Notes under the pieces: model-generated | What the model saw: the letters and a program-made list of their open reading frames with translations, nothing else | Databases searched by the model: none | Told to the model about the DNA's origin: nothing | In this document: piece after piece, positions 1 through 8,552 of the stretch | Layout of the letters: every line of letters starts with the position of its first letter | How positions within the stretch are numbered: position 1 is the first letter of the stretch | Translations under genes and position numbers: made by a program | Source of the DNA: Lachnospiraceae bacterium | GTDB lineage: Bacteria > Bacillota > Clostridia > Lachnospirales > Lachnospiraceae | Direction: 5' to 3' | Assembly (NCBI GenBank): GCA_022791975.1 | Contig: JAAWAC010000002.1 | Coordinates: 1-64,000, forward strand | DNA length: 64,000 nt

Positions 1-2
1 AT

Positions 3-566
3 GAGGCCGAGGCACAATCGATTCGGTTAGAACATAACGCACGCCTGGTGGTGTACCTAGCGAATTAGTTTGACATTCCCGGCGTGGGTGTGGAGGATCT
101 GATTTCCATCGGGACCATTGGTTTGATCAAGGCCATCAATACCTTTAACAGCAGCAAAAACATTAAGCTTGCCACCTATGCCTCCCGGTGTATTGAAAAC
201 GAAATTCTCATGTATCTTAGGAGAAACAATAAGACGAAAATGGAGGTATCCATTGACGAGCCTTTGAATGTGGACTGGGATGGAAATGAGCTGCTGCTCT
301 CAGATATTCTGGGGACAGATGAGGATGTGATCTACAAGGATATAGAAAATGAAATGGAGCGGAAACTCTTAAAAAAGGCCATCTGCAAGCTGTCGGAGCG
401 GGAACAGACCATAGTGGAGCTTCGCTTTGGGTTAAAACATCCTCTAGGGATGGAGATGACCCAGAAAGAGGTGGCCGATCTTCTGGGAATTTCCCAGTCT
501 TACATTTCCCGTCTGGAAAAGAAAATTATCCGGCGGCTGAAAAAGGAGATTCTGAAGTACGAATAA
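3..566 (+). CDS. sigE: Sporulation sigma factor SigE, 5' end outside window, with in-frame TAG
   Basis: Mother-cell sigma factor of early sporulation. From 84 on the reading is typical SigE: region 2 motif [13 protein letters not shown], then [19 protein letters not shown], and a region 4 helix-turn-helix ending [19 protein letters not shown]. The same frame continues upstream to base 3 and still matches region 2.1 ([11 protein letters not shown]), but is broken by TAG at 66-68, where the family normally has Lys (AKKFD or ARKFD). The GTG at 84 would give a protein without region 2.1, so it is unlikely to be the true start; the real start lies left of the window. The TAG and nearby odd codons may be a real nonsense mutation or poor sequence at a contig edge. 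SigE rather than SigK is preferred because of the YLRRNNKT and [17 protein letters not shown] stretches. Confidence 0.85.
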
Positions 567-697
567 TTCCTTTTTTCTGAAAATTCCTTCTGTATGGGTC
601 TGTTTGCTATTAAAATAATGAGAAAACTGCCGATATGTAAAGTAAAGGAGCGCAGGGCCGGGACAGCGGCACAGATTACTCAGACAGGGGGGAAATC

Positions 698-1645
698 ATG
701 AGAGTTACAGGAACTGGTTGGCAGGAGGCCGCCGGATTATACCCAAAGGGTATTTCGCAATACACGTCTGGGCAGAATGTTCTGGAGGGTGCAAAAGCCC
801 AGCAGGCAGGAGAGGAAAGCTCTAAGGGACAGTCTATAGGACAGACGGGACAGGGAGGTTCCAAGGAACAGCCTATAGGATGGACGGGACACAGAAATGA
901 TGGGGAGCAGTATGTAGGAAAGGCGGAGGAAGAGTCCCCAAATAAAGGAATAGTCCGGGAAGAGAGTGAGGATGAAAAGGCTCTCCACAGGCTAATGGAG
1001 TCTCTGGCCAGGGAGAAGGAAACAAAGGAGGCCGGCGGAGGTTTTCAGATGAAGTCCACCTCTCCCGATGAGTCTGTGGGGCAGCTGGCGGCTATGCTGG
1101 CCAGGGCAGAGACCCGAATGGATGTGCAGCAAGTATCCTCCAAGGCTATGCGGGCCCTGGTAAATCTGAAAATGTCCTCCATTGCCTGTGATGACAAGGA
1201 GAAAAAGAAGATCGCCCAGATGATTAAGCGCATGGAGAAGCTGATGAAACGGATTCAGAAAAAGCTTCAGCACCTGGGCAAGGAGGAACAACTGGAGCGG
1301 CGTCGGAAGAAGGCGGAAAAAAAGCTCCAGGAGAAAAAGGAAGAAGAGCTTCGCAAGGAGCTGCAGGCAAAGAAAAGCAAACGCCGCAGGGAAGAGCGGA
1401 ATTATGCCAAAAAGGAATTGGCTGCGGATGGGAAATCAGAGGCCAACGAGAATATGTCCACTTTGGCTGAAGCTCTGACACCGGGCATGGAGGGTCTTCC
1501 TGGGGGAGCCGTCAGTGTACCTGGAGGAGCTGCGGGCCTACATGTGGGAGCTGTCAGTGTACCTGGAGATGTCTCTTTGAGAGCCGCGGATCTGGGAGGA
1601 GCAATGCCTTCTATGGAGGGAGTATCCATCGATTTGACTGTTTAA
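698..1645 (+). CDS. Hypothetical protein with lysine/glutamate-rich coiled coil
   Basis: Not recognised. The 315-residue product starts at ATG 698 behind a GGGGGG-type ribosome binding site. No signal peptide or membrane segment is visible. Residues about 45-75 are rich in Gly, Gln and Ser with imperfect repeats (SIGQTG, PIGWTG). Residues about 155-240 are strongly charged Lys/Glu/Arg sequence typical of a long coiled coil. The tail (about 265-300) carries a repeat, VSVPGG / VSVPGD. It lies 131 bases after sigE and ends at a clear terminator, so it could be co-transcribed with sigE or stand alone. A role in sporulation is possible only by position. Confidence 0.7.
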   Translation: MRVTGTGWQEAAGLYPKGISQYTSGQNVLEGAKAQQAGEESSKGQSIGQTGQGGSKEQPIGWTGHRNDGEQYVGKAEEESPNKGIVREESEDEKALHRLMESLAREKETKEAGGGFQMKSTSPDESVGQLAAMLARAETRMDVQQVSSKAMRALVNLKMSSIACDDKEKKKIAQMIKRMEKLMKRIQKKLQHLGKEEQLERRRKKAEKKLQEKKEEELRKELQAKKSKRRREERNYAKKELAADGKSEANENMSTLAEALTPGMEGLPGGAVSVPGGAAGLHVGAVSVPGDVSLRAADLGGAMPSMEGVSIDLTV

Positions 1646-1718
1646 GGGTGGCCTGCAATAGAGTCATACGAGGAAGCAGAGTCTGTCGTTATCTTCAGGG
1701 ATTGTCCTATAAATATGC

Positions 1719-1756
1719 AAAGCGCAAACTCACAGGGATTGCGCTTTCTTTTTTTG
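1719..1756 (+). terminator. Rho-independent terminator
   Basis: Perfect 9-bp stem AAAGCGCAA / TTGCGCTTT with an 11-nt loop, followed by a run of T. It closes the sigE-side transcription unit before the dehydratase promoter. Confidence 0.85.
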
Positions 1757-1821
1757 TCTTTGTACCTTGATTCCCCTAATCTTTATCATATACATAGAGG
1801 AGAGCCAGAGGGGCCTCTTTG

Positions 1822-1850
1822 TTGACAGAAGATTCCCCGGGATTTATAAT
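1822..1850 (+). promoter_or_regulatory. SigA-type promoter for the dehydratase/aldolase unit
   Basis: TTGACA at 1822 and TATAAT at 1845 with a 17-base spacer: a perfect consensus promoter 27 bases before the IlvD/Edd start. It probably drives the dehydratase, aldolase and perhaps the RpiR gene. Confidence 0.8.
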
Positions 1851-1876
1851 GATATAAAAAATGATAGGAGAAAGCA

Positions 1877-3559
1877 ATGGCATATCGAAGCAGTGAGATT
1901 ATGGCGGGGGAGGATGCACCCTTTTACCGCTCCCTATTTAAGGCCATGGGGTATACGGATTTTGAGTTGGATGACAAGCCCCTGGTGGGAATCGCAAGCA
2001 CCTGGAATACCCTGGTGCCAGGACATTTTAATTTGAAGCAGGTCAGTGAGTTTGTAAAGAAGGGAATCTACAGTGCCGGGGGTACGGCAGTGGAATTTGG
2101 CGTGATCGCTGCCTGTGACGGGGTGGCCCAGGGGCATATCGGTATGAATTACATACTGCCCTCCCGGGAGATTATTTGCAATTCCGTGGAAATTGAGGTA
2201 CAGGCGCACCGGCTGGATGCGGTGGTACTTTTGGCCTCCTGTGATAAGATTGTGCCGGCCATGCTGATGGCTGCTGCCCGGCTGGATATTCCGGCGATTG
2301 TGGTGACAGGAGGTCCTATGGCCGGAGGCATTGAGTTTGACGGGCGAAAATCGGATTTGACCTCTATTGACGAGGCTAAAGGGATGTACTGTTCTGGAAA
2401 AATTTCCCAGGAAGCATATGCCCGTCTGGAGGATACAGCCTGCCCGGGCTGTGGCTCCTGTTCCTTTTTGGGGACAGCCAATACCATGTGCTGTGTGGCA
2501 GAGGCCCTGGGAATGAGCCTTCCAGGAAGCGCTCTCATACCAGCCAGCTACGCGGAGCGATTGCGCAGCGCGTTCCTGTCCGGGCGTGCGGTGGTGGAGC
2601 TGACCAAAAAGCAGATCACAGCCCGGCAGATTTTAACTCCGGCTGCTATTCAAAACGGCATTAAGGTGGCCATGGCCATCTGTGGCTCCACCAATGCAGT
2701 GCTGCACTTAAGCGCGGTGGCCAACGAGGCGGAGCTTCCCATGGAGGTGGTGCGGGAATTTGAGAAGCTGAATAAGTGTACTCCTCAGATAGCCAAAGTG
2801 AATCCTGCTGCCAAGTGGGACATGGAGGCCTTTTACCGGGCCGGAGGCATCCCCCGGGTGATGGAGCGGCTGGGAACCCTTCTGGATACGGAGGTTTTGA
2901 CCTGTACAGGAAAGACACTGGGGGAAAACCTTAGAGACTATACCTACGCATATCCGGAGAACCCGGAGATAATCAAGACCGTACAGGAACCCTTTTCGGC
3001 TACAGGAGGTATCGCGGTGCTGGAGGGAAATCTGGCGCCTCACACAGCTATCAGCAAGCCGGGAGCTATTGATCCAGCCCTTCACCGGTTTGTGGGAAAG
3101 GCCCGCTGCTATAACAGTGAGGAGGCAGCGGAAAAGGCCATTCTGGCGGGAGAGATCCGAGAAGGAGATGTGGTGGTTATCCGCTATGAGGGGCCCAAAG
3201 GCGGCCCAGGCATGCGAGAGATGTTTAAGGCCATGAAATATATGTACGGCATGGGACTTTCCAAAAAGGCAGCACTGATTACGGACGGACGATTTTCCGG
3301 CACCAACAACGGCTGCTTTGTGGGACATATTTCCCCGGAAGCAGCAGAAGGCGGCCCCTTAGCCATTGTGGAAGATGGAGATGAGATCCTTATCGATGTC
3401 ATAGAGGGAAAGCTGGAGCTTCACATATCCCCGGAGGAGATAGAAGAGCGGTTTAAGAGCTGGAAGCTTCCCCAAAAGGAAATCCCCAGAGGATATCTGC
3501 GCTTGTATGCCAAGGCGGCTTCCTCGGCGGACAAGGGGGCCATAATCCAGCTGGAATAG
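1877..3559 (+). CDS. IlvD/Edd family dehydratase (likely sugar-acid dehydratase)
   Basis: Iron-sulfur dehydratase that turns a 2,3-dihydroxy acid into a 2-keto-3-deoxy acid. At 560 residues it has full family length. Likely cluster cysteines are C80 (AACDG), C122 (SCDK) and C195 in the CPGCGSCSFLGTANTM stretch; the first loop reads VPGH instead of TPCN, as in the IlvD clade of many anaerobes. The C-terminal half has EGPKGGPGM and TDGRFSG substrate-site motifs. ATG 1877 follows AGGAGAAAGCA. Branched-chain amino acid synthesis is possible, but the neighbours (DapA-family aldolase, RpiR, TRAP transporter) argue for dehydration of an imported sugar acid whose keto-deoxy product is then cleaved by the next gene. 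Confidence 0.85.
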   Translation: MAYRSSEIMAGEDAPFYRSLFKAMGYTDFELDDKPLVGIASTWNTLVPGHFNLKQVSEFVKKGIYSAGGTAVEFGVIAACDGVAQGHIGMNYILPSREIICNSVEIEVQAHRLDAVVLLASCDKIVPAMLMAAARLDIPAIVVTGGPMAGGIEFDGRKSDLTSIDEAKGMYCSGKISQEAYARLEDTACPGCGSCSFLGTANTMCCVAEALGMSLPGSALIPASYAERLRSAFLSGRAVVELTKKQITARQILTPAAIQNGIKVAMAICGSTNAVLHLSAVANEAELPMEVVREFEKLNKCTPQIAKVNPAAKWDMEAFYRAGGIPRVMERLGTLLDTEVLTCTGKTLGENLRDYTYAYPENPEIIKTVQEPFSATGGIAVLEGNLAPHTAISKPGAIDPALHRFVGKARCYNSEEAAEKAILAGEIREGDVVVIRYEGPKGGPGMREMFKAMKYMYGMGLSKKAALITDGRFSGTNNGCFVGHISPEAAEGGPLAIVEDGDEILIDVIEGKLELHISPEEIEERFKSWKLPQKEIPRGYLRLYAKAASSADKGAIIQLE

Positions 3560-3619
3560 AACCTTTGGTAAGAAAAATTTTTGAGCAAAATGGGATAAGA
3601 TCCGAAAGGGGAGAGAATA

Positions 3620-4507
3620 ATGGCAAAGTTTTATGTGGCAGTGATCACCATGTTTGATGAAAGGGGAAATCTGGATTTTGAGGCCAACCGAGGCGTCTAT
3701 GAGCACCTGATTGCAGGGGGCAGCGACGGCATGGTGGTGCTGGGGAGCACGGGAGAATTTTTTAGCATGACTATGGAACAGGCCAAAGAGGCGGCCAAAT
3801 TTGCTGTGGAGACGGTAAAGCACCGGATGCAGGTGTTTGTAGGCACCAGCCGTATGCGGCCGGAGGAATCGGTGGAGCTTTCCAACTATGCCCTGGAGCA
3901 GGGGGCGGATGGGGTTATGATTATCAGCCCCTACTATTTTAAGCTTTCTGATGCCAGCATAGAGGCTTACTATGATGCCATTGTGCCCAAGGTAAAGGGA
4001 AAGGTGTATCTGTACAATTTCCCCGGTTGTACGGGATATGATTTGAAGCCGGAGATTGCCCTCAGACTGCGTCGGAAGTATGACAATATTGCTGGTTACA
4101 AGGACACGGTGCCGGACATGGGTCATACCCGCAGGCTGATTCAGATGATGACGGACGAATTTCCAGAATTTGAGGTGTATAGCGGCTTTGACGAGTTTTT
4201 CATCCACAATCTTATGTCCGGAGGAGCTGGCAGCATTGGAGGCCTTCCCAACTTGGCGCCGGAGGTGTTTGCCCGGTGGGCCCGGGACTTTGAGGACGGA
4301 AATTTTCAGGCGGTGATGGAGACCCAGAAATATGTGAATCGGATGATGGAATTTTTTGAGATTTGCAGTCCCTTTGTGACGGCTGTCAAGTATGCTATGC
4401 ACAAAAAGGGCGTGATTCCCAGTGAATACAGCTATCCGCCTCTGGTAGCGGCCTCAAAGGAGGAGCAAAGTAGGGTTGACAGGCTGATGAAGGATTTGGG
4501 GATGTAG
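3620..4507 (+). CDS. DapA/NanA-family aldolase (dihydrodipicolinate synthase family)
   Basis: Class I aldolase of 295 residues with the family TIM barrel. Visible motifs are GSTGEF (42-47), the tyrosine in YLYNFPG (Y132) and the Schiff-base lysine in AGYKDT (K161). Members of this family next to sugar-acid dehydratases split 2-keto-3-deoxy acids into pyruvate and an aldehyde; a housekeeping DapA role is less likely here. It starts 60 bases after the dehydratase with its own GAAAGGGGAGAG site, so the two form an operon. The exact substrate cannot be read from the sequence. Confidence 0.85.
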   Translation: MAKFYVAVITMFDERGNLDFEANRGVYEHLIAGGSDGMVVLGSTGEFFSMTMEQAKEAAKFAVETVKHRMQVFVGTSRMRPEESVELSNYALEQGADGVMIISPYYFKLSDASIEAYYDAIVPKVKGKVYLYNFPGCTGYDLKPEIALRLRRKYDNIAGYKDTVPDMGHTRRLIQMMTDEFPEFEVYSGFDEFFIHNLMSGGAGSIGGLPNLAPEVFARWARDFEDGNFQAVMETQKYVNRMMEFFEICSPFVTAVKYAMHKKGVIPSEYSYPPLVAASKEEQSRVDRLMKDLGM

Positions 4508-4575
4508 GATTCCCCTTGGCGAGGCTGTGGTTATGGGATCAGGAATGACAGATGAAAGGAATCTTATGAAACAGT

Positions 4576-5430
4576 ATGGGAATTGATGAAAGAATCTGCC
4601 ATGCGGATCTGACAAAAAGTGAGCGCAATGTTTTAAACCATATTATCAATAATAAAGAAGAGGCCTGCTATTATACGATTCTGGAGGTTGCAAATGCCGT
4701 CAAGGTAAGCAGGACTACCGTAATGCGGGCCACGGCCAAGCTGGGGTATGAAAATTTCAACCAGTTTAAAAAGGACATTCAGGCGGAGGTGCTGGACCAG
4801 GCTAAGCGGGTCATAGACGACAGGCCCTATATTGAGCTTTTAAAGGGCACCAGAGATTACGATGTATATGAGATTTTGGAGAGCTGTAGCGCCAATCAGG
4901 TAAAGGAGCTTCGGGATTCCTTTTCCAGAAACGGGTATGAGAAGTATATTCAGATATCCGAGGCAATTATGAAGGCGGAGAGGGTATATCTGGTGGGCTT
5001 TCACATGGCTGGAGGGGTGATTGATTACTTTTCCAGGCTATTGAAATATTGCCGGGGCAATGTGATCACCCTCACAGATGGGAGTATGAATTCCAGGGAG
5101 TTGGCGGATCTTACAGAACGGGACTGCGCGGTGGTGGTAAGCTTTCCCAGGCGCTCCGAGTATACCTACATGGCTTTGGATCTGATCAAGAAAAGTGGTT
5201 GTAAGCTTGTGGTGATGACGGATAAGATTACGGAGAGCATCTGTAAGGGAGCCACTCATGTGCTTTTGACCTTTAGCAATGGGGTCAGCTTCTTTAACAG
5301 CTATCTGGGGATTATGGCCAATATTGAGTTGGTGATGAGCGTGATCAGCGGATCCAGTGTGGAGATTGCAGAAAAACGTCTGGCAGACACCCTGCAAAAT
5401 GGAGATCTGCGTCTGGTGGAAATTTGTTAG
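4576..5430 (+). CDS. RpiR-family transcriptional regulator (HTH plus SIS domain)
   Basis: Sugar-phosphate-type regulator of 284 residues. An N-terminal HTH (LTKSERNVLNHI ... VSRTTVMRATAKLGY) is followed by a SIS domain from about residue 120 (VYLVGFHMAGGVIDYFSR, then VVVSFPRRSEYTYMAL). It likely senses a phosphorylated or acidic sugar and controls the flanking catabolic genes. The best Shine-Dalgarno (AAAGGA) is better placed for an out-of-frame ATG at 4566 that gives only six codons; ATG 4576 matches the normal family N terminus. The gene ends at a strong terminator. Confidence 0.88.
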   Translation: MGIDERICHADLTKSERNVLNHIINNKEEACYYTILEVANAVKVSRTTVMRATAKLGYENFNQFKKDIQAEVLDQAKRVIDDRPYIELLKGTRDYDVYEILESCSANQVKELRDSFSRNGYEKYIQISEAIMKAERVYLVGFHMAGGVIDYFSRLLKYCRGNVITLTDGSMNSRELADLTERDCAVVVSFPRRSEYTYMALDLIKKSGCKLVVMTDKITESICKGATHVLLTFSNGVSFFNSYLGIMANIELVMSVISGSSVEIAEKRLADTLQNGDLRLVEIC

Positions 5431-5458
5431 TTATAGTATAAAAAGGGATTATCAATCA

Positions 5459-5502
5459 ATACGATTGAACGCTTTTTAGGAAGCTTCAATCGTATTTTTT
5501 TG
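5459..5502 (+). terminator. Rho-independent terminator after rpiR-type gene
   Basis: Perfect 12-bp stem AATACGATTGAA / TTCAATCGTATT with a 14-nt loop, then a T run. It separates the dehydratase/aldolase/regulator unit from the amidohydrolase/TRAP unit. Confidence 0.9.
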
Positions 5503-5550
5503 TGGTTTTATTAAAGATATATAGAAATAAGGGAAATGAATCTTTTTTTA

Positions 5551-5579
5551 TTGACAGTATGACGAAAATTTGCTAATAT
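5551..5579 (+). promoter_or_regulatory. SigA-type promoter for amidohydrolase/TRAP unit
   Basis: TTGACA at 5551, a 17-base spacer and TAATAT at 5574. A second, extended -10 element (TGCTATAAT, 5618-5626) lies downstream, so two start points are possible. The leader to the GTG at 5727 is about 100-140 nt. Confidence 0.7.
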
Positions 5580-5726
5580 GAAAATGTGCATAAATGAACT
5601 ATTTAAAAATAAAATTGTGCTATAATAAACATTTTGCGGAGGAATGGATAAAATTTCATGCAGGAGGCTCCCAGGACCCATTTGACCTGGCCTGCTGTCT
5701 GCACTGGAAGAAAAGGAGGGGAGACC

Positions 5727-6878
5727 GTGTCTTATATTTTGGTGAAAAACGCACATATTCTGGACCCAAGCTGTGGGCGGGAAGAGCTGGGATGCATCCT
5801 TATTAAGGATTCCAAAATCGTGGCCTATGAGGGAAGTATTCCCCCGGAATGTGAGGTGATGGATGCAAAGGGATGTCTGGTGATCCCGGGGCTCATTGAT
5901 TTTCATACCCATATTGCCTATGGCCTGGGAGATGCGGGAATTCATTGTGATTTGATGACCCTTCCCAACGGGATCACCACGGCCGTGGATGCAGGGTCCA
6001 CGGGAACTGCGGCTTTTGATGGCTTTGTGCGCTATGTGATCCCAAACTGCGAGACCCGGGTAAAGGCCTTTTTGCATGTGTCAGCCATCGGCGTGACCAC
6101 AGAGGTCCACACGGAGAACTCCGATCCGGACTTATATGATCGGGAGAAAATCCGCAGGCTGTTTGCCCAATATTATCCGGAGCATATGCTGGGGTTAAAG
6201 CTGCGTCTGGGAAGAGGCTTTACCAAAGGGCAGGGCACAAGGCCCCTTAGGGTGGCAAAGGAAATTGCGAAGGAGCTGGGCTGTCCCTTATGTGTTCATG
6301 TTACGGATTCTCAGATGCCATATGGGGAGATTCTTAAGCTTCTGGAAAAGGGTGATATTCTCTGCCATGCTTACCAGGGGCAGGGGTATACTCTGTTGGA
6401 TCAGGAGGGAAGGGTTGAGAAGGCAGCCCTTAAGGCCCGGGAGCAGGGAGTACTTTTTGATCTGGCGGCAGGAAGGTATAACTATGACTTCCGAGTATTT
6501 AATAAAGCGGTGGAGCAGGGGTTTCTTCCGGACATTATCAGCACAGATACGGTTTCCACCAGTGTATACCGGCATTTGCTCTTTCATCTCTTGTATGTGA
6601 TGTCCTATTGTCTGGATGGGGGGATTCCTCTTATGGAGGTGATCCGGGCCTGCACGGCCACGCCGGCGGCTTATATGGGACTTGGGGGACGCATCGGCAC
6701 CTTGCAGCCGGGAGCAGAGGCGGATATTGCCATATTGCAGATCAAGGAGCACCCTATCACCTATCAGGACTGCTACGGAAATCAGGTGAAGGGAAATCAT
6801 CTGTTCCTTCCCATGGCCACTATAAAGGGAGGACGCCCTGTATATAAGCGAATAGAATTTGAGTTTTGGGATGCGTAG
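5727..6878 (+). CDS. Amidohydrolase/deacetylase family metallohydrolase (EF_0837/Atu3266 type)
   Basis: Metal-dependent amidohydrolase, TIM barrel. DFHTHI near the N terminus gives two metal histidines; further ligand candidates are in LGLKLRLG (Lys bridge), CVHVTDS and ILCHAYQGQG, with the catalytic Asp in ISTDTVS. The C-terminal part (LGTLQPGAEADIAI-like) closes the beta domain. GTG 5727 was chosen because AGGAGGGGAGACC precedes it; the longer frame from 5658 adds residues with no family match. Relatives act on small N- or O-acetylated or amide compounds, so it may trim an imported acylated sugar acid or amino acid. It stands directly before the TRAP genes. Confidence 0.82.
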   Translation: MSYILVKNAHILDPSCGREELGCILIKDSKIVAYEGSIPPECEVMDAKGCLVIPGLIDFHTHIAYGLGDAGIHCDLMTLPNGITTAVDAGSTGTAAFDGFVRYVIPNCETRVKAFLHVSAIGVTTEVHTENSDPDLYDREKIRRLFAQYYPEHMLGLKLRLGRGFTKGQGTRPLRVAKEIAKELGCPLCVHVTDSQMPYGEILKLLEKGDILCHAYQGQGYTLLDQEGRVEKAALKAREQGVLFDLAAGRYNYDFRVFNKAVEQGFLPDIISTDTVSTSVYRHLLFHLLYVMSYCLDGGIPLMEVIRACTATPAAYMGLGGRIGTLQPGAEADIAILQIKEHPITYQDCYGNQVKGNHLFLPMATIKGGRPVYKRIEFEFWDA

Positions 6879-6943
6879 AAGCTTTTTCCGCAGGATTACC
6901 CAGGCGGAGAAAATAAGAGGTTTCAAAAAGAAAGGAGAAACGT

Positions 6944-8044
6944 ATGAAACGGTTGTTGGCTTTACTTTTAACAGGGGCACTGGTGGGAACCATGCTGCTC
7001 ACAGGCTGTGGCGCTTCTGAAACCAAGGAGCCGTCCAGAGAAACGCCTGCAAGGACAGAGGCACCGGAGGAGGAGACGCCAGAGAACAGTGGTACAGAAG
7101 GGGAAGTGGATATTTCCGCTCTTCCGGAAATGGAGCTGGAGCTGGGACATTCAGGAGCCGCGTCGGAGGAGAACCACATGCATTTCTTTACGGTGCGCTT
7201 TCAGGAGAAGGTGGAGGAGCTAAGCGGAGGAAACATCAAGATTAATATCCATCCTGCGTCAGAGCTGGGCGGGGAGAGAGAAATGCTGGAGGCGGTACAG
7301 CTGGGAGTATTGGATCTTTGCTTTACCTCCACAGGGCCTCTGGGAAACTTTGTGCCGGAGGTGTATGCCTTTGACTTTCCCTTCCTGTTTAAGGATTACG
7401 ACCATGCAAAAAAGGTGTTCGACGGAGAGATCGGGGAGGAGTATGCAGAGAAAATTGGCGGAAATGGAATCCAGGTAATTGTCTGGGCGGAGAATGGAAT
7501 TCGTCAAATTTTTAACAGTGTGCATCCCGTAACCTGCGCGGCGGATATGCAGGGCATCAAGATTCGCACGATGGAAAATAAAGTACATATGGCCACCTTT
7601 GAGGCGCTGGGGGCAGATCCCACTCCCATCAGCACGGCGGAAATCTATACCTCTTTGCAGCAGGGGGTGGTGGATGCTGTGGAGGGCGCCATTACCTGGC
7701 TGATTCCGGCGAAGTTCTATGAGACCCAGAAATATCTGACCATGTCCAACCATCTGTATGCACCGGCTATTCTGGCCATGAATATGGATCAATTCAACGG
7801 ATATGCCCCGGAGGTTCAGCAGGTGCTTATGGAGGCAGCCCGGTGGGCCCGGGATGAGCAGCGGGAATATTTAAAGACCGCAGACGAGAAGCAGCTGGAA
7901 TTTGCCGAAACCCAAGGGGTGGAGATTGTGAGGAACGAGGAGGTGGACCGACAGTCTTTCCTGGACGCCACCCAGGGCGTTTATGAGGAGCTGGGGAAGG
8001 ATTACCAGGACATAATCGACAGAATTCGAGCATGCGAGAACTGA
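6944..8044 (+). CDS. TRAP transporter substrate-binding lipoprotein (DctP)
   Basis: Extracellular binding protein of a tripartite ATP-independent transporter, 366 residues. It has a lipoprotein signal (hydrophobic core, lipobox LLTGC, lipid Cys at residue 22), then a low-complexity Glu/Pro/Thr linker to about residue 62, then the DctP fold: FPFLFKDYDHAKKVFDG and the GIKIRTMENKVHMATFEALGADPTP-like substrate loop, with the conserved Arg that holds a carboxylate. The acidic ligand expected for DctP proteins fits a sugar acid. RBS AAAGGAGA. First gene of the dctPQM set. Confidence 0.93.
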   Translation: MKRLLALLLTGALVGTMLLTGCGASETKEPSRETPARTEAPEEETPENSGTEGEVDISALPEMELELGHSGAASEENHMHFFTVRFQEKVEELSGGNIKINIHPASELGGEREMLEAVQLGVLDLCFTSTGPLGNFVPEVYAFDFPFLFKDYDHAKKVFDGEIGEEYAEKIGGNGIQVIVWAENGIRQIFNSVHPVTCAADMQGIKIRTMENKVHMATFEALGADPTPISTAEIYTSLQQGVVDAVEGAITWLIPAKFYETQKYLTMSNHLYAPAILAMNMDQFNGYAPEVQQVLMEAARWARDEQREYLKTADEKQLEFAETQGVEIVRNEEVDRQSFLDATQGVYEELGKDYQDIIDRIRACEN

Positions 8045-8072
8045 GAAATCTTCATATGGCGGGGAGAGCGTT

Positions 8073-8552
8073 ATGAAACAGTATTCAAAATTGGTGAAGG
8101 GGATAAACGGATTTTTAAAGGTGGCCATTGCCCTTTTCTTAGCACTGATGTCCATGACCATTATTGCCCAGGTGATTTTTCGCATGCTGAAAATGGCACT
8201 TCCCTGGTCCGAGGAATTGACTCGTTATCTCATGGAATACGTGGTGTTTTGGGGAGCGGCCTATGCCTTTTCCTATAAAGGACATATGATTGTAAATCTC
8301 CTGGTGGATCGCTATCAGGGAAAGGTGCGGAAAATCTGGGAGATAGGGGTTTATCTGTTTTTGGTTTTCTTTTTTATCCTGGTGATCAAGAACAGTCTAT
8401 CCTGGATTTTCACCACCCGATCCCAGGTGTCTGCGGCTATGCAGATTCCTATGTGGACCGTTTATATGGCCATTCCCACTGGAAGCTTGTTTGCCATTTT
8501 AAATTGCTTGGAGATTATTTTTCGGGAGATTAGAGGGGAGGAATCCGTATGA
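8073..8552 (+). CDS. TRAP transporter small permease (DctQ)
   Basis: Small membrane subunit, 159 residues, four predicted transmembrane helices (about 14-36, 48-66, 88-108, 129-150). The family signature W-x-E-E-L-x-R-Y is present as PWSEELTRYLMEY. It overlaps the large permease by 4 bases (ATGA), showing translational coupling. Partner of the DctP and DctM genes on either side. Confidence 0.92.
   Translation: MKQYSKLVKGINGFLKVAIALFLALMSMTIIAQVIFRMLKMALPWSEELTRYLMEYVVFWGAAYAFSYKGHMIVNLLVDRYQGKVRKIWEIGVYLFLVFFFILVIKNSLSWIFTTRSQVSAAMQIPMWTVYMAIPTGSLFAILNCLEIIFREIRGEESV

Noticed and set aside
84..566. SigE starting at GTG 84
   Set aside because: The family match continues upstream of this codon in the same frame through a TAG, so this is not a natural start.
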